A stretch of DNA of 64,000 bases, from contig NZ_JASDDG010000010.1 of the NCBI RefSeq assembly GCF_030407495.1, positions 1 to 64,000 on the forward strand, read 5' to 3'. This DNA comes from Arthrobacter sp. APC 3897. Lineage in GTDB: Bacteria; Actinomycetota; Actinomycetes; Actinomycetales; Micrococcaceae. Of the stretch, positions 26,946 through 35,563 are shown piece by piece. The notes beneath the pieces were generated by a model, which did no database searches, was not told the DNA's origin, and saw only the letters and a program-made list of their open reading frames with translations. Position 1 is the first letter of the stretch. The number at the start of each line of letters is the position of its first letter. The position numbers and the translations under genes are program-made.

Positions 26946-28141
26946 CCGACGACGCATCGGCCGACAAACCGCTGACCATCCTCATTGCGTGCGACACCTA
27001 CCCGCCGCACCTGAACGGAGCCGCCCAGTTCGGCTACCGGCTGGCCCGCGGATTGAACGGACGGGGCCATGACGTTCACGTCCTGGCTCCCAACGACGTC
27101 GACGGCCCCAGCCGCAGCGATCTGGACGGCGACTGGCCCGTGCACCGGCTTCGGTCCCACGGTGTCCCAACCCACGAGTACTGGCGCATCTGCCTGCCGT
27201 GGGAGATCAAGAAGGAAATCAGCCTGCTCTTTGACCGGGTGCAGCCGGATGTGGTCCACATCCAGTGCCATTACATGGTGGGGGAGTACACGCTGTACGA
27301 GGCGGAGAAGCGGGGGATCCGCGTCATTGCCACCAACCACTTCATGCCCGCGAACCTCGATCCTTTCCTGCCGTTCCCGCGCTGGTTCAAGAACATCGTT
27401 GCCAAGAACTCGTGGAAGGACATGGGTAAGGTCATGGGCCGTGCCGCAGTTGTCACCACGCCCACGCCGCTGGCTGCGAAGGCCATGCATGACCACGCCT
27501 TCCTGCATGATGTGCTGCCGCTGTCCAACGGAATCGACGCATCGGTCTACGAACTGCAGCCCGGGGAATGGATCGAACCCCGCGATCACCCCACCGTGCT
27601 GTTTGTTGGCAGGTTGGCGGAGGAAAAGCACGTTGACGTGCTGATCGACGCTGTCGCGAAGGTTCCGGCCCACCTGAACGTCCACGCTGACATCATTGGC
27701 GGCGGCGAGGTCAAGAGCAGCCTGCAGGCACAGGTGAAGCGGCTGGGCCTGGAAAACCGGGTGGTGTTCCACGGCCTCGTGTCCGACGCTGACCTGCGGA
27801 AGGCCTACCTCCGGGCGGATGTGTTCGTGATGCCGGGCACCGCTGAACTCCAGTCACTGGTGACGCTTGAGGCGATGTCCGCGTCCACCCCGGTGCTTTT
27901 GGCTGATGCGATGGCCCTGCCGCACCTGGTCGACCCGGGACGCAACGGTTACCTGTTTGAACCGGGCAACAGCGATGAGCTCGGTGAGCGGCTGACGTCC
28001 ATCCTTGAGCTGGACTCCGAGGAACGCGCCGCCATGGGCGCGCACAGCCGCTGCATGGTGGAGCGTCACAGCCTGGACGCCACGTTGTCCACCTTTGAGG
28101 ACCTGTACTACGGACGGCCGCTGGGCCAGGGAGCCCTCTAG
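26942..28141 (+). CDS. GT4-family glycosyltransferase
   Basis: 399 residues with two Rossmann halves (GT-B fold). The N-terminal acceptor half begins ILIACDTYPPHLNGAAQFGYRLARGL. The C-terminal donor half contains LFVGRLAEEKHVDVLIDA and the E-x7-E nucleotide-sugar motif (ELQSLVTLE, in PGTAELQSLVTLEAMSAS). It resembles PimB/SqdX/MgtA-type enzymes that glycosylate phosphatidylinositol or diacylglycerol. GTG start overlaps the transporter stop by four bases. With the CDP-alcohol phosphatidyltransferase it suggests a glycolipid pathway; donor and acceptor are unassigned. Confidence 0.87.
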   Translation: MTDDASADKPLTILIACDTYPPHLNGAAQFGYRLARGLNGRGHDVHVLAPNDVDGPSRSDLDGDWPVHRLRSHGVPTHEYWRICLPWEIKKEISLLFDRVQPDVVHIQCHYMVGEYTLYEAEKRGIRVIATNHFMPANLDPFLPFPRWFKNIVAKNSWKDMGKVMGRAAVVTTPTPLAAKAMHDHAFLHDVLPLSNGIDASVYELQPGEWIEPRDHPTVLFVGRLAEEKHVDVLIDAVAKVPAHLNVHADIIGGGEVKSSLQAQVKRLGLENRVVFHGLVSDADLRKAYLRADVFVMPGTAELQSLVTLEAMSASTPVLLADAMALPHLVDPGRNGYLFEPGNSDELGERLTSILELDSEERAAMGAHSRCMVERHSLDATLSTFEDLYYGRPLGQGAL

Positions 28142-28150
28142 CTGACAGCG

Positions 28151-28180
28151 CATCCCTCCCGCCGGATTGGTGGGAGGGAC
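28151..28180 (+). terminator. Hairpin after the glycosyltransferase gene
   Basis: TCCCTCCC (28153-28160) pairs with GGGAGGGA (28172-28179) around an 11-base loop, shortly after the stop codon. No T tract follows. Probably the end of the three-gene operon. Confidence 0.55.
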
Positions 28181-28242
28181 ATTCCTGCCACTAGGATGTC
28201 CATGTTGCGTTCGTCGCAGCACCGCCCGCATGCGGGCGTTGA

Positions 28243-28316
28243 GGGGCTGTAGCTCAGCTGGTCAGAGCAGCGGACTCATAATCCGTGGGTCGTGGGTTCA
28301 AGCCCCACCAGCCCTA
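28243..28316 (+). tRNA. tRNA with CAU anticodon (elongator Met or Ile2)
   Basis: 74 bases: acceptor GGGGCTG with CAGCCCT (a G-U closing pair), D-loop AGCTCAGCTGGTCAGAGC, anticodon loop CTCATAA, T arm GTGGG-TTCAAGC-CCCAC, discriminator A, no encoded CCA. The paired position 1-72 excludes an initiator tRNA. Sequence alone does not let me separate tRNA-Met from tRNA-Ile2, whose C34 is converted to lysidine by TilS. Confidence 0.92.
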
Positions 28317-28369
28317 CTTTGTGTAATGAGCCGGGACATCGTTTACGGATGAGCTGCGGCACGGGTAGC

Positions 28370-28401
28370 ACCCCGGTCTTCGGACCGGGGTGTTTTCTTT
28401 T
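28370..28401 (+). terminator. Rho-independent terminator after the CAU tRNA
   Basis: CACCCCGGTC and GACCGGGGTG form a perfect ten-base stem with a stable TTCG-type tetraloop, followed by TTTTCTTTT. Confidence 0.92.
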
Positions 28402-28448
28402 GCCCCGCGGCTGACCGTCGTCCAGCCGGAGACAATCGTGTTGTACAT

Positions 28449-28470
28449 CATGTTACTGGCGGGTAACATG
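28449..28470. promoter_or_regulatory. Palindromic operator upstream of the acyl-CoA dehydrogenase
   Basis: CATGTTAC (28449-28456) and GTAACATG (28463-28470) are perfect eight-base arms around TGGCGG, 59 bases before the ATG at 28529. Shape and position fit a TetR- or GntR-type fatty-acid/acyl-CoA regulator. No regulator gene is adjacent, so a distant protein must bind it. Confidence 0.6.
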
Positions 28471-28528
28471 GATGAGACCGGCTTCACAGCCTACAGATCA
28501 CTGATGATCAGCAGCGAAGGATATTTCC

Positions 28529-29713
28529 ATGGCAACTATCGACGTCGACAATCTCCCGTACGCGGACGGCGACTTCTACGCATTCGAGGAGCTCCTCTCC
28601 GACAAGGAGCGGGACCGCCTTCTTGAGGTCCGCGCCTGGTTGAAGGCAGAGGTCACCCCGCACGCTGCGGACTGGTGGAACGCCGGTGAGTTCCCGCACC
28701 ACATGATCCCCAGGATCGCCGAGCTGGATGTCATGAGCCCGGTCTACCGCCAGGGCCACTCGAACCTCTTCGCCGGCCTTTGCCATGCCGAGTTCACCCG
28801 TGCCGACACGTCCTTTGCAACGTTCCTGGGTGTGCATGACGGCCTGTTCACCGGCTCCATTGAGGCACTGGCCTCCGAGGAGCAGAAGGCAGCCTGGCTG
28901 CCGGATATCTATTCGATGAAGAAGATCGGTGCCTTCGGCCTGACCGAGCCGCTGGGCGGATCCGATGTTGCCGGCGGAACCCGTACCACGGCACGCCGTG
29001 ACGGTGACAAGTGGATCCTCAACGGCGAAAAGCGCTGGATCGGCAACGCCACCTTCTCAGACTGGGTTGTCGTCTACGCCCGCGACGTTGCGGACAACCA
29101 GGTCAAGGGTTTCCTTGTGGACACCAAGACCGAGGGCTACAGTGCCACGAAGATCGAAAACAAGATTGCCCTCCGCACGGTGCAGAACGCCGACATTGTC
29201 CTGGACAACGTGGTAGTCAGCGATGACTTCCACCTGAAGGGCGCCAACAGCTTCAAGGACACCAACAAGGTCCTCAAGGTCACCCGCCTTGCCGTGGCCT
29301 GGCAGGCAGTGGGCCAGCAGATGGCGGCCTTCGACGTGGCCCGCAAATATGCCGTGGAGCGTCAGCAATTCGGCAAGCCGCTTGCCTCCTTCCAGCTTGT
29401 CCAGGAGCAGCTCGTGAAGATCCTGGGCAACACTGTCAGCTCCATGGGCATGATGGTCCGCCTGGCGCAGCTGGAAGACCTTGGCCGCGCCAAGGATGAA
29501 CAGTCCGCGCTGGCCAAGGCCTTCACTACGGCACGCATGCGAGAGTCGGTGGCCCTGGGCCGCAGCATCCTCGGCGGCAACGGAATCGTCACGGACTACG
29601 GCATGGCCAAGATCTTCGCCGATGCCGAAGCGATCTACTCCTACGAAGGAACCTACGAGATCAACACGCTGGTGACCGGCCGTGCGATCACCGGGGTAGC
29701 GGCGTTCGTCTAG
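28529..29713 (+). CDS. Acyl-CoA dehydrogenase, glutaryl-CoA dehydrogenase-like
   Basis: 394 residues, the usual length. FAD enzyme oxidising an acyl-CoA to its enoyl-CoA in the cytoplasm. Visible: the middle-domain GAFGLTEPLGGSDVAGG, the FAD-contacting WIGNATFSDW, the C-terminal RQQFGKPLASFQL, LGGNGIVTDYGMAKIF, and the catalytic glutamate in YSYEGTYEINTLVTGRAITG. The EGTYEINTLVTGRAITG end and overall pattern are close to glutaryl-CoA dehydrogenases, which also decarboxylate, but the substrate is not certain. GAAGGA lies upstream of the ATG. It is a single gene behind a palindromic operator. Confidence 0.85.
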   Translation: MATIDVDNLPYADGDFYAFEELLSDKERDRLLEVRAWLKAEVTPHAADWWNAGEFPHHMIPRIAELDVMSPVYRQGHSNLFAGLCHAEFTRADTSFATFLGVHDGLFTGSIEALASEEQKAAWLPDIYSMKKIGAFGLTEPLGGSDVAGGTRTTARRDGDKWILNGEKRWIGNATFSDWVVVYARDVADNQVKGFLVDTKTEGYSATKIENKIALRTVQNADIVLDNVVVSDDFHLKGANSFKDTNKVLKVTRLAVAWQAVGQQMAAFDVARKYAVERQQFGKPLASFQLVQEQLVKILGNTVSSMGMMVRLAQLEDLGRAKDEQSALAKAFTTARMRESVALGRSILGGNGIVTDYGMAKIFADAEAIYSYEGTYEINTLVTGRAITGVAAFV

Positions 29714-29730
29714 ACCTGATGTGAGCGGAT

Positions 29731-29762
29731 GTGTGGCCAGTCCCCGAGGGGGCTGGCCGCAC
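29731..29762. terminator. Bidirectional hairpin between convergent genes
   Basis: GTGTGGCCAGTCCC pairs with GGGGCTGGCCGCAC (two G-U pairs) over about 14 bases with a four-base loop. It lies between the acyl-CoA dehydrogenase and the convergent M23 peptidase gene and can terminate both. Confidence 0.7.
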
Positions 29763-29840
29763 TGCGTTAAGGGACCGCTGCACTAAAGGTCCGCTGCATC
29801 ACCCTCTCGACTGCGCAGCAGCGCAGTCCTCCGTTGCGGA

Positions 29841-30419
29841 TCAGCCCGGGGACCGCCGCAGCGGCAGCAGCACTGAGGGCCTGCGGTCCGTCACGTAGTC
29901 AAGGGGATTCACATATTCCCCGTCCAGCCGCACGCCCCAGTGCAGGCAGGACCGGGCACAGTGGCCGGAAGCGCCTGCACCTGCCAGCAGGCCGACCACC
30001 TCGCCTTCAGTGACCGGATCACCGATGGACAGGGAGGCGTCCACCGGTTCAAAGCTCGCCAGGAGTCCGCCGCCCAGATCAACCGTCATGACGGGGCGGT
30101 CCACCACCCAGCCGGCAAAGACCACAGTCCCCGCTGCCGGACTGAGCACCGGTGCTCCGGGCACCGCGGCGAGGTCAACTCCCCGGTGGCCGGCCAGCCA
30201 GCGCTGCGGCGGCGCCCGGAAGGCCCGGATGACCTGCGGCGCAGGGGAGAGGGGCCAGCTCCATGCAGGCTCGTAGGGTCCTGTCGGGACGCGAGCGGTG
30301 CCGCCAGTGAATCTTTCGGCTGCTGAAGGCAGGCTCAGGACTTCGAACGGCACCGCCGCGGGCACCGGCAGCAGGGTAAGAGCAACCAGCAGGCTCCAGC
30401 CCCGGGATTGAATCTTCAT
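29841..30419 (-). CDS. M23-family metallopeptidase (LytM-like), secreted
   Basis: 192 residues: an N-terminal hydrophobic export segment (~8-28), then a LytM domain (~70-178). The metal ligands of motif HxxxD are present (His78, Asp82 in HRGVDLA), and CLHWGVR (His160) corresponds to the HLHFE motif. The first His of that motif is Cys158. I recall CLHWG in other actinobacterial M23 proteins near rpsB, but activity may be altered. It probably acts on peptidoglycan or activates a hydrolase. I start at ATG 30419, just before the signal segment; the frame runs on to 30605. It is divergent from rpsB, a conserved neighbourhood. Confidence 0.8.
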   Translation of the reverse strand: MKIQSRGWSLLVALTLLPVPAAVPFEVLSLPSAAERFTGGTARVPTGPYEPAWSWPLSPAPQVIRAFRAPPQRWLAGHRGVDLAAVPGAPVLSPAAGTVVFAGWVVDRPVMTVDLGGGLLASFEPVDASLSIGDPVTEGEVVGLLAGAGASGHCARSCLHWGVRLDGEYVNPLDYVTDRRPSVLLPLRRSPG

Positions 30420-30844
30420 GCCCCATCGTGAACCGGCAGCCCTGCGCCGAGCGGGACTTTCGGCCAGGCAGTGGAAAACCCGGCCCACCGCCTGCGGTGC
30501 CGACTCTTGGGGAGGACGGAAGTGCCCCGCAGCTGGTGTATAGTTGACGAAGCAGTTTGCTGTGCCATGTTCCCTGCCCGCAGGGGGATGCCGCCCGTGT
30601 TTCACCGAAACCCAGGCATGTGTCCGGCACTGGAATCTGACTACGCGTGCCCCAATTATTCCGGCCCTTCCTCAGGAAATGCCGGGGTGCCTCTCCATCG
30701 GTCCGGTAAGCCGGCAGGAGATGCATGCTGATCCAGCTGATGGGCACCAGGAGCTTCACCCGCCCGGGTGTACAGCTATCAACCGTCAATTGGCAGCAGG
30801 ATCCATGTGCTTCGGCCCTGACTGCTGCCGGAAGGAGTGACGAC
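30420..30844 (+). promoter_or_regulatory. rpsB promoter and long 5' leader
   Basis: This 425-base gap separates the divergent M23 gene from rpsB. TATAGT at 30539-30544 is the best -10, giving an untranslated leader of about 290 bases before the rpsB ATG. The leader contains several small G/C-rich stems (for example around 30575-30600) and an in-frame extension of rpsB from 30725 that lacks conservation. A leader this long may mediate autogenous control by ribosomal protein S2, but I cannot match a known motif. Confidence 0.5.
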
Positions 30845-31702
30845 ATGCCCGTCGTTACAATGCGCCAGCTGCTCGACAGCGGCGTCCACTTTGGACACCA
30901 GACCCGTCGCTGGAACCCGAAGATGAAGCGTTTCATCTTCACCGAGCGCAACGGCATCTACATCATCGACCTGCAGCAGTCGCTGTCCTACATCGACCGC
31001 GCCTACGAGTTCGTCAAGGCCACCGTTGCACACGGCGGAACCGTACTGTTCGTCGGTACCAAGAAGCAGGCTCAGGAAGCCATCGCCGAGCAGGCCACCC
31101 GTGTTGGCCAGCCGTACGTGAACCAGCGCTGGCTCGGCGGTATGCTCACCAACTTCCAGACCGTTGCCAAGCGCATCCAGCGTCTGAAGGAACTCGAAGA
31201 GATTGACTTCGACGATGTTGCCGGTTCCGGCCACACCAAGAAGGAACTGCTGCTGCTGAAGCGCGAGCTCACCAAGCTGCAGACCAACCTCGGCGGCATC
31301 CGCAACCTGACCAAGGCTCCGTCCGTGGTCTGGATCGTTGATACCCAGAAGGAACACCTCGCCATTGACGAGGCCAAGAAGCTGAACATCCCCGTTGTTG
31401 CCATTCTGGACAGCAACTGCGATCCCGATGACGTCGACTTCCCGATCCCGGGCAACGACGACGCCATCCGCTCCGTCAACCTGCTGACCCGCGTTATCGC
31501 CGACGCCGTTGCTGAGGGCCTCATCGCCCGCCACAACAAGTCCGGCAACACGGAAGCTGCGGCTGAGCCGCTGGCTGAGTGGGAGCGCGAGCTCCTCGAA
31601 GGTGCAGCTGCACCCGCCGCTGAAGCTCCGGCTGCAGAAGCTGCCGCTGAAGAAGCTCCGGCCGAGGCTGCTGCCCCCGCCGCGGACGCAACAGAGAAGT
31701 AA
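30845..31702 (+). CDS. rpsB: 30S ribosomal protein S2
   Basis: 285 residues. Component of the small-subunit head/body junction. The core ([67 protein letters not shown]) is fully conserved. The C-terminus adds an Ala/Glu/Pro-rich tail of about 40 residues, as in other high-GC actinobacteria. ATG 30845 has GGAAGGAG upstream; the frame extends to 30725 without conserved sequence. It is followed by an attenuator-like hairpin and tsf. Confidence 0.97.
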   Translation: MPVVTMRQLLDSGVHFGHQTRRWNPKMKRFIFTERNGIYIIDLQQSLSYIDRAYEFVKATVAHGGTVLFVGTKKQAQEAIAEQATRVGQPYVNQRWLGGMLTNFQTVAKRIQRLKELEEIDFDDVAGSGHTKKELLLLKRELTKLQTNLGGIRNLTKAPSVVWIVDTQKEHLAIDEAKKLNIPVVAILDSNCDPDDVDFPIPGNDDAIRSVNLLTRVIADAVAEGLIARHNKSGNTEAAAEPLAEWERELLEGAAAPAAEAPAAEAAAEEAPAEAAAPAADATEK

Positions 31703-31711
31703 ATAGAAGTT

Positions 31712-31746
31712 CCCGGATCACCGTTGCCCGGCAACGGTGATCCGGG
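31712..31746 (+). terminator. rpsB-tsf intergenic attenuator hairpin
   Basis: A perfect 16-base stem (31712-31727 with 31731-31746) with the loop CCG, ten bases after the rpsB stop and 89 bases before tsf. No T run follows (GTATCTGC). It probably lowers or processes readthrough from rpsB into tsf, as the intergenic terminator does in E. coli. Confidence 0.8.
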
Positions 31747-31835
31747 GTATCTGCTGGTGCGGCTGGCCGGATCTTTCCGGCCAGCCGCTCTGGCGGAATC
31801 TCACCAAAACTTATAACGGGAGGACTGGAGTCCAA

Positions 31836-32675
31836 ATGGCGAACTACACCGCTGCTGACATCAAGGCACTGCGCGAGCGCACCGGCGCCGGCATGATGGA
31901 TGTAAAGAAAGCTCTGGACGAGGCCAACGGCGATGCCGACAAGGCCATGGAGCTCATCCGCATCAAGGGCCTCAAGGGCGCAACCAAGCGTGAAGGCCGT
32001 TCCACCGCAGAAGGCCTGGTGGCTGCCAAGGTTATCGACGGCACCGTCGGCGTCATGATCGAGCTGAACTGCGAAACTGACTTCGTGGCCAAGTCCGCCA
32101 AGTTCATCGAACTGGCTGACAAGGTTCTGGCTGCCGCTGTTGAATCCGGTGCTGCCGACGCCGAAACCCTCCTTGCCTACAACGTTGACGGCAAGCCGCT
32201 GTCCGAGGTTGTTGTCGAAGAAGGCGCAATCCTGGGCGAGAAGGTTGTCGTCCGCCGCGTGGCCCGCATCGAGGGCAAGACCGTTGACGCCTACCTGCAC
32301 AAGACGTCCAAGGACCTGCCTGCTCAGGTTGGCGTCCTGTTCGCCGTCGACAGCGACAGCGATGATGCACGCACTGCTGCACACGATATCGCCGTGCACA
32401 CCGCTGCTTACGCTCCCACCTACCTGACGCGTGAAGAAGTTCCCGCCGAGACCGTGGAGAACGAACGCCGCATCGCCGACGAGACGGCACGCGCCGAGGG
32501 CAAGCCCGAAGCCGCGCTGACCAAGATCGTCGAAGGCCGCCTGACCGGTTTCTTCAAGGAAATCGTCCTGCTGGACCAGCCGTTCGCGAAGGACGCCAAG
32601 AAGACCGTTGCGAAGGTCCTCGAAGAGGCCGGGACCGCACCGTCCGGTTTCGCCCGTTTCCGCGTAGGCGCCTAG
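31836..32675 (+). CDS. tsf: Elongation factor Ts
   Basis: 279 residues. Nucleotide exchange factor for EF-Tu. Signatures: MANYTAADIKALRERTGAGMMDVKKALDEANGD-type start (N-terminal domain, with the TGAGMMD motif), IELNCETDFVAK in the core, and QPFAKDAKKTV near the C-terminus. ATG 31836 has GGAG five bases upstream; the frame extends to 31737 across the attenuator hairpin. Second gene of rpsB-tsf, closed by a terminator before pyrH. Confidence 0.97.
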   Translation: MANYTAADIKALRERTGAGMMDVKKALDEANGDADKAMELIRIKGLKGATKREGRSTAEGLVAAKVIDGTVGVMIELNCETDFVAKSAKFIELADKVLAAAVESGAADAETLLAYNVDGKPLSEVVVEEGAILGEKVVVRRVARIEGKTVDAYLHKTSKDLPAQVGVLFAVDSDSDDARTAAHDIAVHTAAYAPTYLTREEVPAETVENERRIADETARAEGKPEAALTKIVEGRLTGFFKEIVLLDQPFAKDAKKTVAKVLEEAGTAPSGFARFRVGA

Positions 32676-32714
32676 CCCACAAGGCACTGGACCTGACGGA
32701 CACGTCATCATGAA

Positions 32715-32754
32715 CAAAAGGGGCAGTCACCTTGGTGGCCGCCCCTTTTGTTTG
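32715..32754 (+). terminator. Terminator after tsf
   Basis: CAAAAGGGGC and GCCCCTTTTG form a ten-base stem; the loop contains a smaller GTCACC/GGTGGC stem. The distal arm ends in TTTTGTTT. It separates rpsB-tsf from pyrH. Confidence 0.85.
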
Positions 32755-32809
32755 CCCAAAACCTTTTTCAAAATTCTGTACTAAGAACTGCTTACGCCCG
32801 GGAGGCACC

Positions 32810-33541
32810 ATGGCCCACGTCCTGAAAGACACCGATTCGACGCGACGCCGCGTACTGCTCAAGTTGTCCGGGGAAGTCTTCGGCGGAGGGAAGCTGGGCG
32901 TCGACCCCGACACTGTCCGCGCCGTCGCCAAGCAGATCGCAGCGACGGTTGGTGAAGTGGAAGTCGCCATCGTTGTGGGCGGGGGAAACTTCTTCCGCGG
33001 AGCTGAACTCTCCCAGAGCGGCATGGACCGCTCCCGAGCGGACTACATGGGCATGCTGGGCACCGTCATGAACTGTCTGGCCCTTCAGGACTTCCTGGAA
33101 CAGGCCGGCGTCGAAACCCGCGTCCAGAGCGCCATCACCATGGGCCAGGTTGCCGAAGCCTACATTCCGCGGCGCGCCATCCGGCACCTGGAAAAGGGAC
33201 GCGTGGTGATTTTTGGTGCGGGTGCAGGGCTGCCGTACTTCTCCACCGACACCGTGGCGGCCCAGCGTGCCCTTGAGGTGCACGCGGATGAGGTCCTGAT
33301 GGCCAAGAGCGGGGTGGACGGCGTTTACACCGCGGACCCCAACAAGGACCCCGATGCCACCCGTCTGGAAACCCTGACCTACGACGACGCCCTGCGCCAG
33401 GACATCCGCGTCATGGACCAGACGGCCATGACCATGTGCAAGGACAATGACCTGAACATGGTGGTCTTTGGTATGGAAGGCGAAGGAAACGTCACCCGCG
33501 CTATCCGCGGCGAAAAGATCGGCACCATCGTTTCCAACTAG
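32810..33541 (+). CDS. pyrH: Uridylate kinase (UMP kinase)
   Basis: 243 residues. Phosphorylates UMP to UDP; hexameric amino-acid-kinase fold, GTP-activated and UTP-inhibited in the family. Motifs: [76 protein letters not shown] 32810 has GGGAGG upstream; the open frame begins at 32732 without support. It follows a terminator, so it has its own promoter, and precedes frr by 357 bases. Confidence 0.96.
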   Translation: MAHVLKDTDSTRRRVLLKLSGEVFGGGKLGVDPDTVRAVAKQIAATVGEVEVAIVVGGGNFFRGAELSQSGMDRSRADYMGMLGTVMNCLALQDFLEQAGVETRVQSAITMGQVAEAYIPRRAIRHLEKGRVVIFGAGAGLPYFSTDTVAAQRALEVHADEVLMAKSGVDGVYTADPNKDPDATRLETLTYDDALRQDIRVMDQTAMTMCKDNDLNMVVFGMEGEGNVTRAIRGEKIGTIVSN

Positions 33542-33898
33542 CGTTACTGCTTCACCGTGTTGCCGTGGTTCCGGGCCGGGCGCCTGCGGGCCTGGAGCGG
33601 CGGCAACGATATTCCGTCGGCCGCGGACGGCCTCCGGAATAATAAAGCCGCCTTCCTCCAGACCCTCCGGGGCGGTCGAGGCACCCCGCCTTCCAGCACC
33701 CGCAGGCGCCTCCAGGGCCTCCCCGGCCGGTTGGGTCCCTGCTGCCTCCCGCCCCCACGCCGTCGCCCGATGGCGAGGCGGGGAGGATTTGCTCTCGGCG
33801 TCGCAGGCCCGTGCAGGGAACCGCGGGGCTTTTGGCTTAGGATGAATAAGAGAGCCCAGCCACCACCGCGTGGAAATTTTTGCGTGTTAGGAGACATC
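33542..33898. other. pyrH-frr intergenic region
   Basis: 357 bases without a supported gene. Open frames on both strands here are extensions of frr or antisense frames lacking conserved sequence. TAGGAT at about 33838-33843, with a TTTGCT-like hexamer further upstream, is a possible frr promoter, giving a leader of about 50 bases. The rest is G/C-rich with no clear structure. Confidence 0.5.
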
Positions 33899-34456
33899 AT
33901 GATCGAAGAAACCCTGGCCGAGGCCACCGACAAAATGGACAAGGCGGTGGAAGTGGCCAAGGAGGATTTCTCGACGATCCGCACCGGCCGTGCCACCCCG
34001 GCATTGTTCTCCAAGGTCCTGGTGGACTACTACGGATCTCCCACCCAGCTGCAGCAGCTGGCGTCCTTCGCGACGCCCGATGCGCGCACCCTGCTGATCA
34101 CCCCGTATGACGTCACCGCCCTGCGTGCCATTGAGCGTGCCCTGAGCGATTCCGAGGTAGGCGCCAACCCGTCCAACGACGGCAAGGTTATCCGGGTTGT
34201 CATGCCGGAGCTGACGCAGGACCGCCGCAAGGAATACGTCAAGATCGTCAAGACCAAGGGCGAAGATGCCAAGGTGTCGGTCCGGAACATCCGCCGCAAG
34301 GCGAAGGACGCCTTGGACCGCCTGGTTAAAGACGGCGAGATTGGCGAGGATGACGGCGCCCGTGCCGAGAAGGACCTCGACGCGCAGACGAAGGCCCACA
34401 CCGAGGCCATCGACGATCTGCTCAAGCGCAAGGAAGCCGAGCTGCTCGAGGTCTGA
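33899..34456 (+). CDS. frr: Ribosome recycling factor
   Basis: 185 residues, exactly the family length. With EF-G it splits post-termination ribosomes. Signatures: [29 protein letters not shown]-type domain [38 protein letters not shown] and the C-terminal helix. ATG 33899 has AGGAG five bases upstream. The stop overlaps the cdsA start (TGATG), coupling translation of the two. Confidence 0.97.
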   Translation: MIEETLAEATDKMDKAVEVAKEDFSTIRTGRATPALFSKVLVDYYGSPTQLQQLASFATPDARTLLITPYDVTALRAIERALSDSEVGANPSNDGKVIRVVMPELTQDRRKEYVKIVKTKGEDAKVSVRNIRRKAKDALDRLVKDGEIGEDDGARAEKDLDAQTKAHTEAIDDLLKRKEAELLEV

Positions 34457-35430
34457 TGAGGAACGACCAGCCTCCCAGCAAGGCTGGCGGTGCGTCCCTT
34501 GAGACTGATCCGGCAGCAAAGGCCACGGACATGAGTGCTACCGAAGGAACCGGTTCTCCTGGACCGGGAAAGCCGTCCAAGCGCGGAAAAGGCACAGCGG
34601 CCAAGGCGCCGGCAAAGCCGTCCAAAGCCGGCCGCAACCTGCCGGCGGCCATCGCCGTCGGCGTTATCCTGCTCGGTTCGCTCCTGGCCGGGCTGCTCTT
34701 CTTTCCGTTGGCAATCGTAGCGATCGCCACGGTTTTTGCCGCGGTGGGTGTCTGGGAGGTGAGCCGGGCGCTGGAAGTCCGGAGCATCAAGGTCCCCCTG
34801 GTTCCGGTGTTGACGGGAACTGTCGCCTTGCCCTTTGCCGCCTACTTCGGCGGCAGCGAGGCGTTGGCGTTTGCCCTCGTGGCGTCCGTCGTGGCGCTCC
34901 TGCTGTGGCGCACCATCGACACGGCGGAGCATGCCGTGCAGAGCATCCTCGCCGGCATTTTCGTGTTGCTGTGGGTGCCCTTCCTGCTGAGCTTCGCCCT
35001 GCTGGTCCTGGGGGAGCCCGACGGCCAGATCCGTGTTGCCGTACTGCTGCTCCTGGTGGTTTCCAATGACACGTTCGGGTACCTCGTGGGGGCAATCTTC
35101 GGAAAGCATCCGATGGCGCCCAAGATCAGTCCGAAAAAATCCTGGGAGGGATTTGCGGGCTCGGCTGCCGGAGCCACCGTGGTGGGAGTTGTTGCAGCCC
35201 TCTTCTTCCTGGACCAGCCGTGGTGGTTCGGTCTTGTCCTTGCCGTCGCCACCGTTGCTGCGGCAACTGCGGGGGACTTCTCCGAGTCCATGATCAAACG
35301 CGAACTCGGCGTCAAAGATATGTCCAACCTGCTGCCCGGCCACGGCGGAATTATGGACAGGCTGGACTCGGTTGTCTTTGCCTCACCGGTGGTCTTCCTG
35401 CTGTCGGTGCTTCTGATCCCCGGAACGTAG
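34456..35430 (+). CDS. cdsA: Phosphatidate cytidylyltransferase
   Basis: 324 residues. Makes CDP-diacylglycerol from phosphatidate and CTP, the precursor of all phospholipids. A ~60-residue Lys/Pro/Ala-rich cytoplasmic N-terminus precedes about eight membrane helices. The catalytic signature is near the C-terminus (GDFSESMIKRELGVKD, then LPGHGGIMDRLDS). Start overlaps the frr stop. The pyrH-frr-cdsA order is widely conserved in bacteria. Confidence 0.95.
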   Translation: MRNDQPPSKAGGASLETDPAAKATDMSATEGTGSPGPGKPSKRGKGTAAKAPAKPSKAGRNLPAAIAVGVILLGSLLAGLLFFPLAIVAIATVFAAVGVWEVSRALEVRSIKVPLVPVLTGTVALPFAAYFGGSEALAFALVASVVALLLWRTIDTAEHAVQSILAGIFVLLWVPFLLSFALLVLGEPDGQIRVAVLLLLVVSNDTFGYLVGAIFGKHPMAPKISPKKSWEGFAGSAAGATVVGVVAALFFLDQPWWFGLVLAVATVAAATAGDFSESMIKRELGVKDMSNLLPGHGGIMDRLDSVVFASPVVFLLSVLLIPGT

Positions 35431-35563
35431 CGCCGGCGGATCACCCCGCACCCGTCAGCCGCTGTGGCGGGCCGCACAGGTCCCTGAGGTGCGGCAACGT
35501 AGGATAGTGACAGGTTTTCGATCAGTCTCGGCGAGCGGCATGACCACAGAGGAACAGTAAGAC

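Noticed and set aside
28243-28316. Initiator tRNA-fMet reading of the CAU tRNA
   Set aside because: Initiators have an unpaired 1-72 position; here position 1 pairs (G-U) with 72.
30725-30844. N-terminal extension of rpsB
   Set aside because: S2 proteins start at [10 protein letters not shown] and the internal ATG has a strong Shine-Dalgarno; the extension has no conserved text.
35540-35560. Six-codon upstream frame before the DivIVA-like gene as a regulatory leader peptide
   Set aside because: Too short and of ordinary composition; probably chance overlap with the ribosome-binding region.
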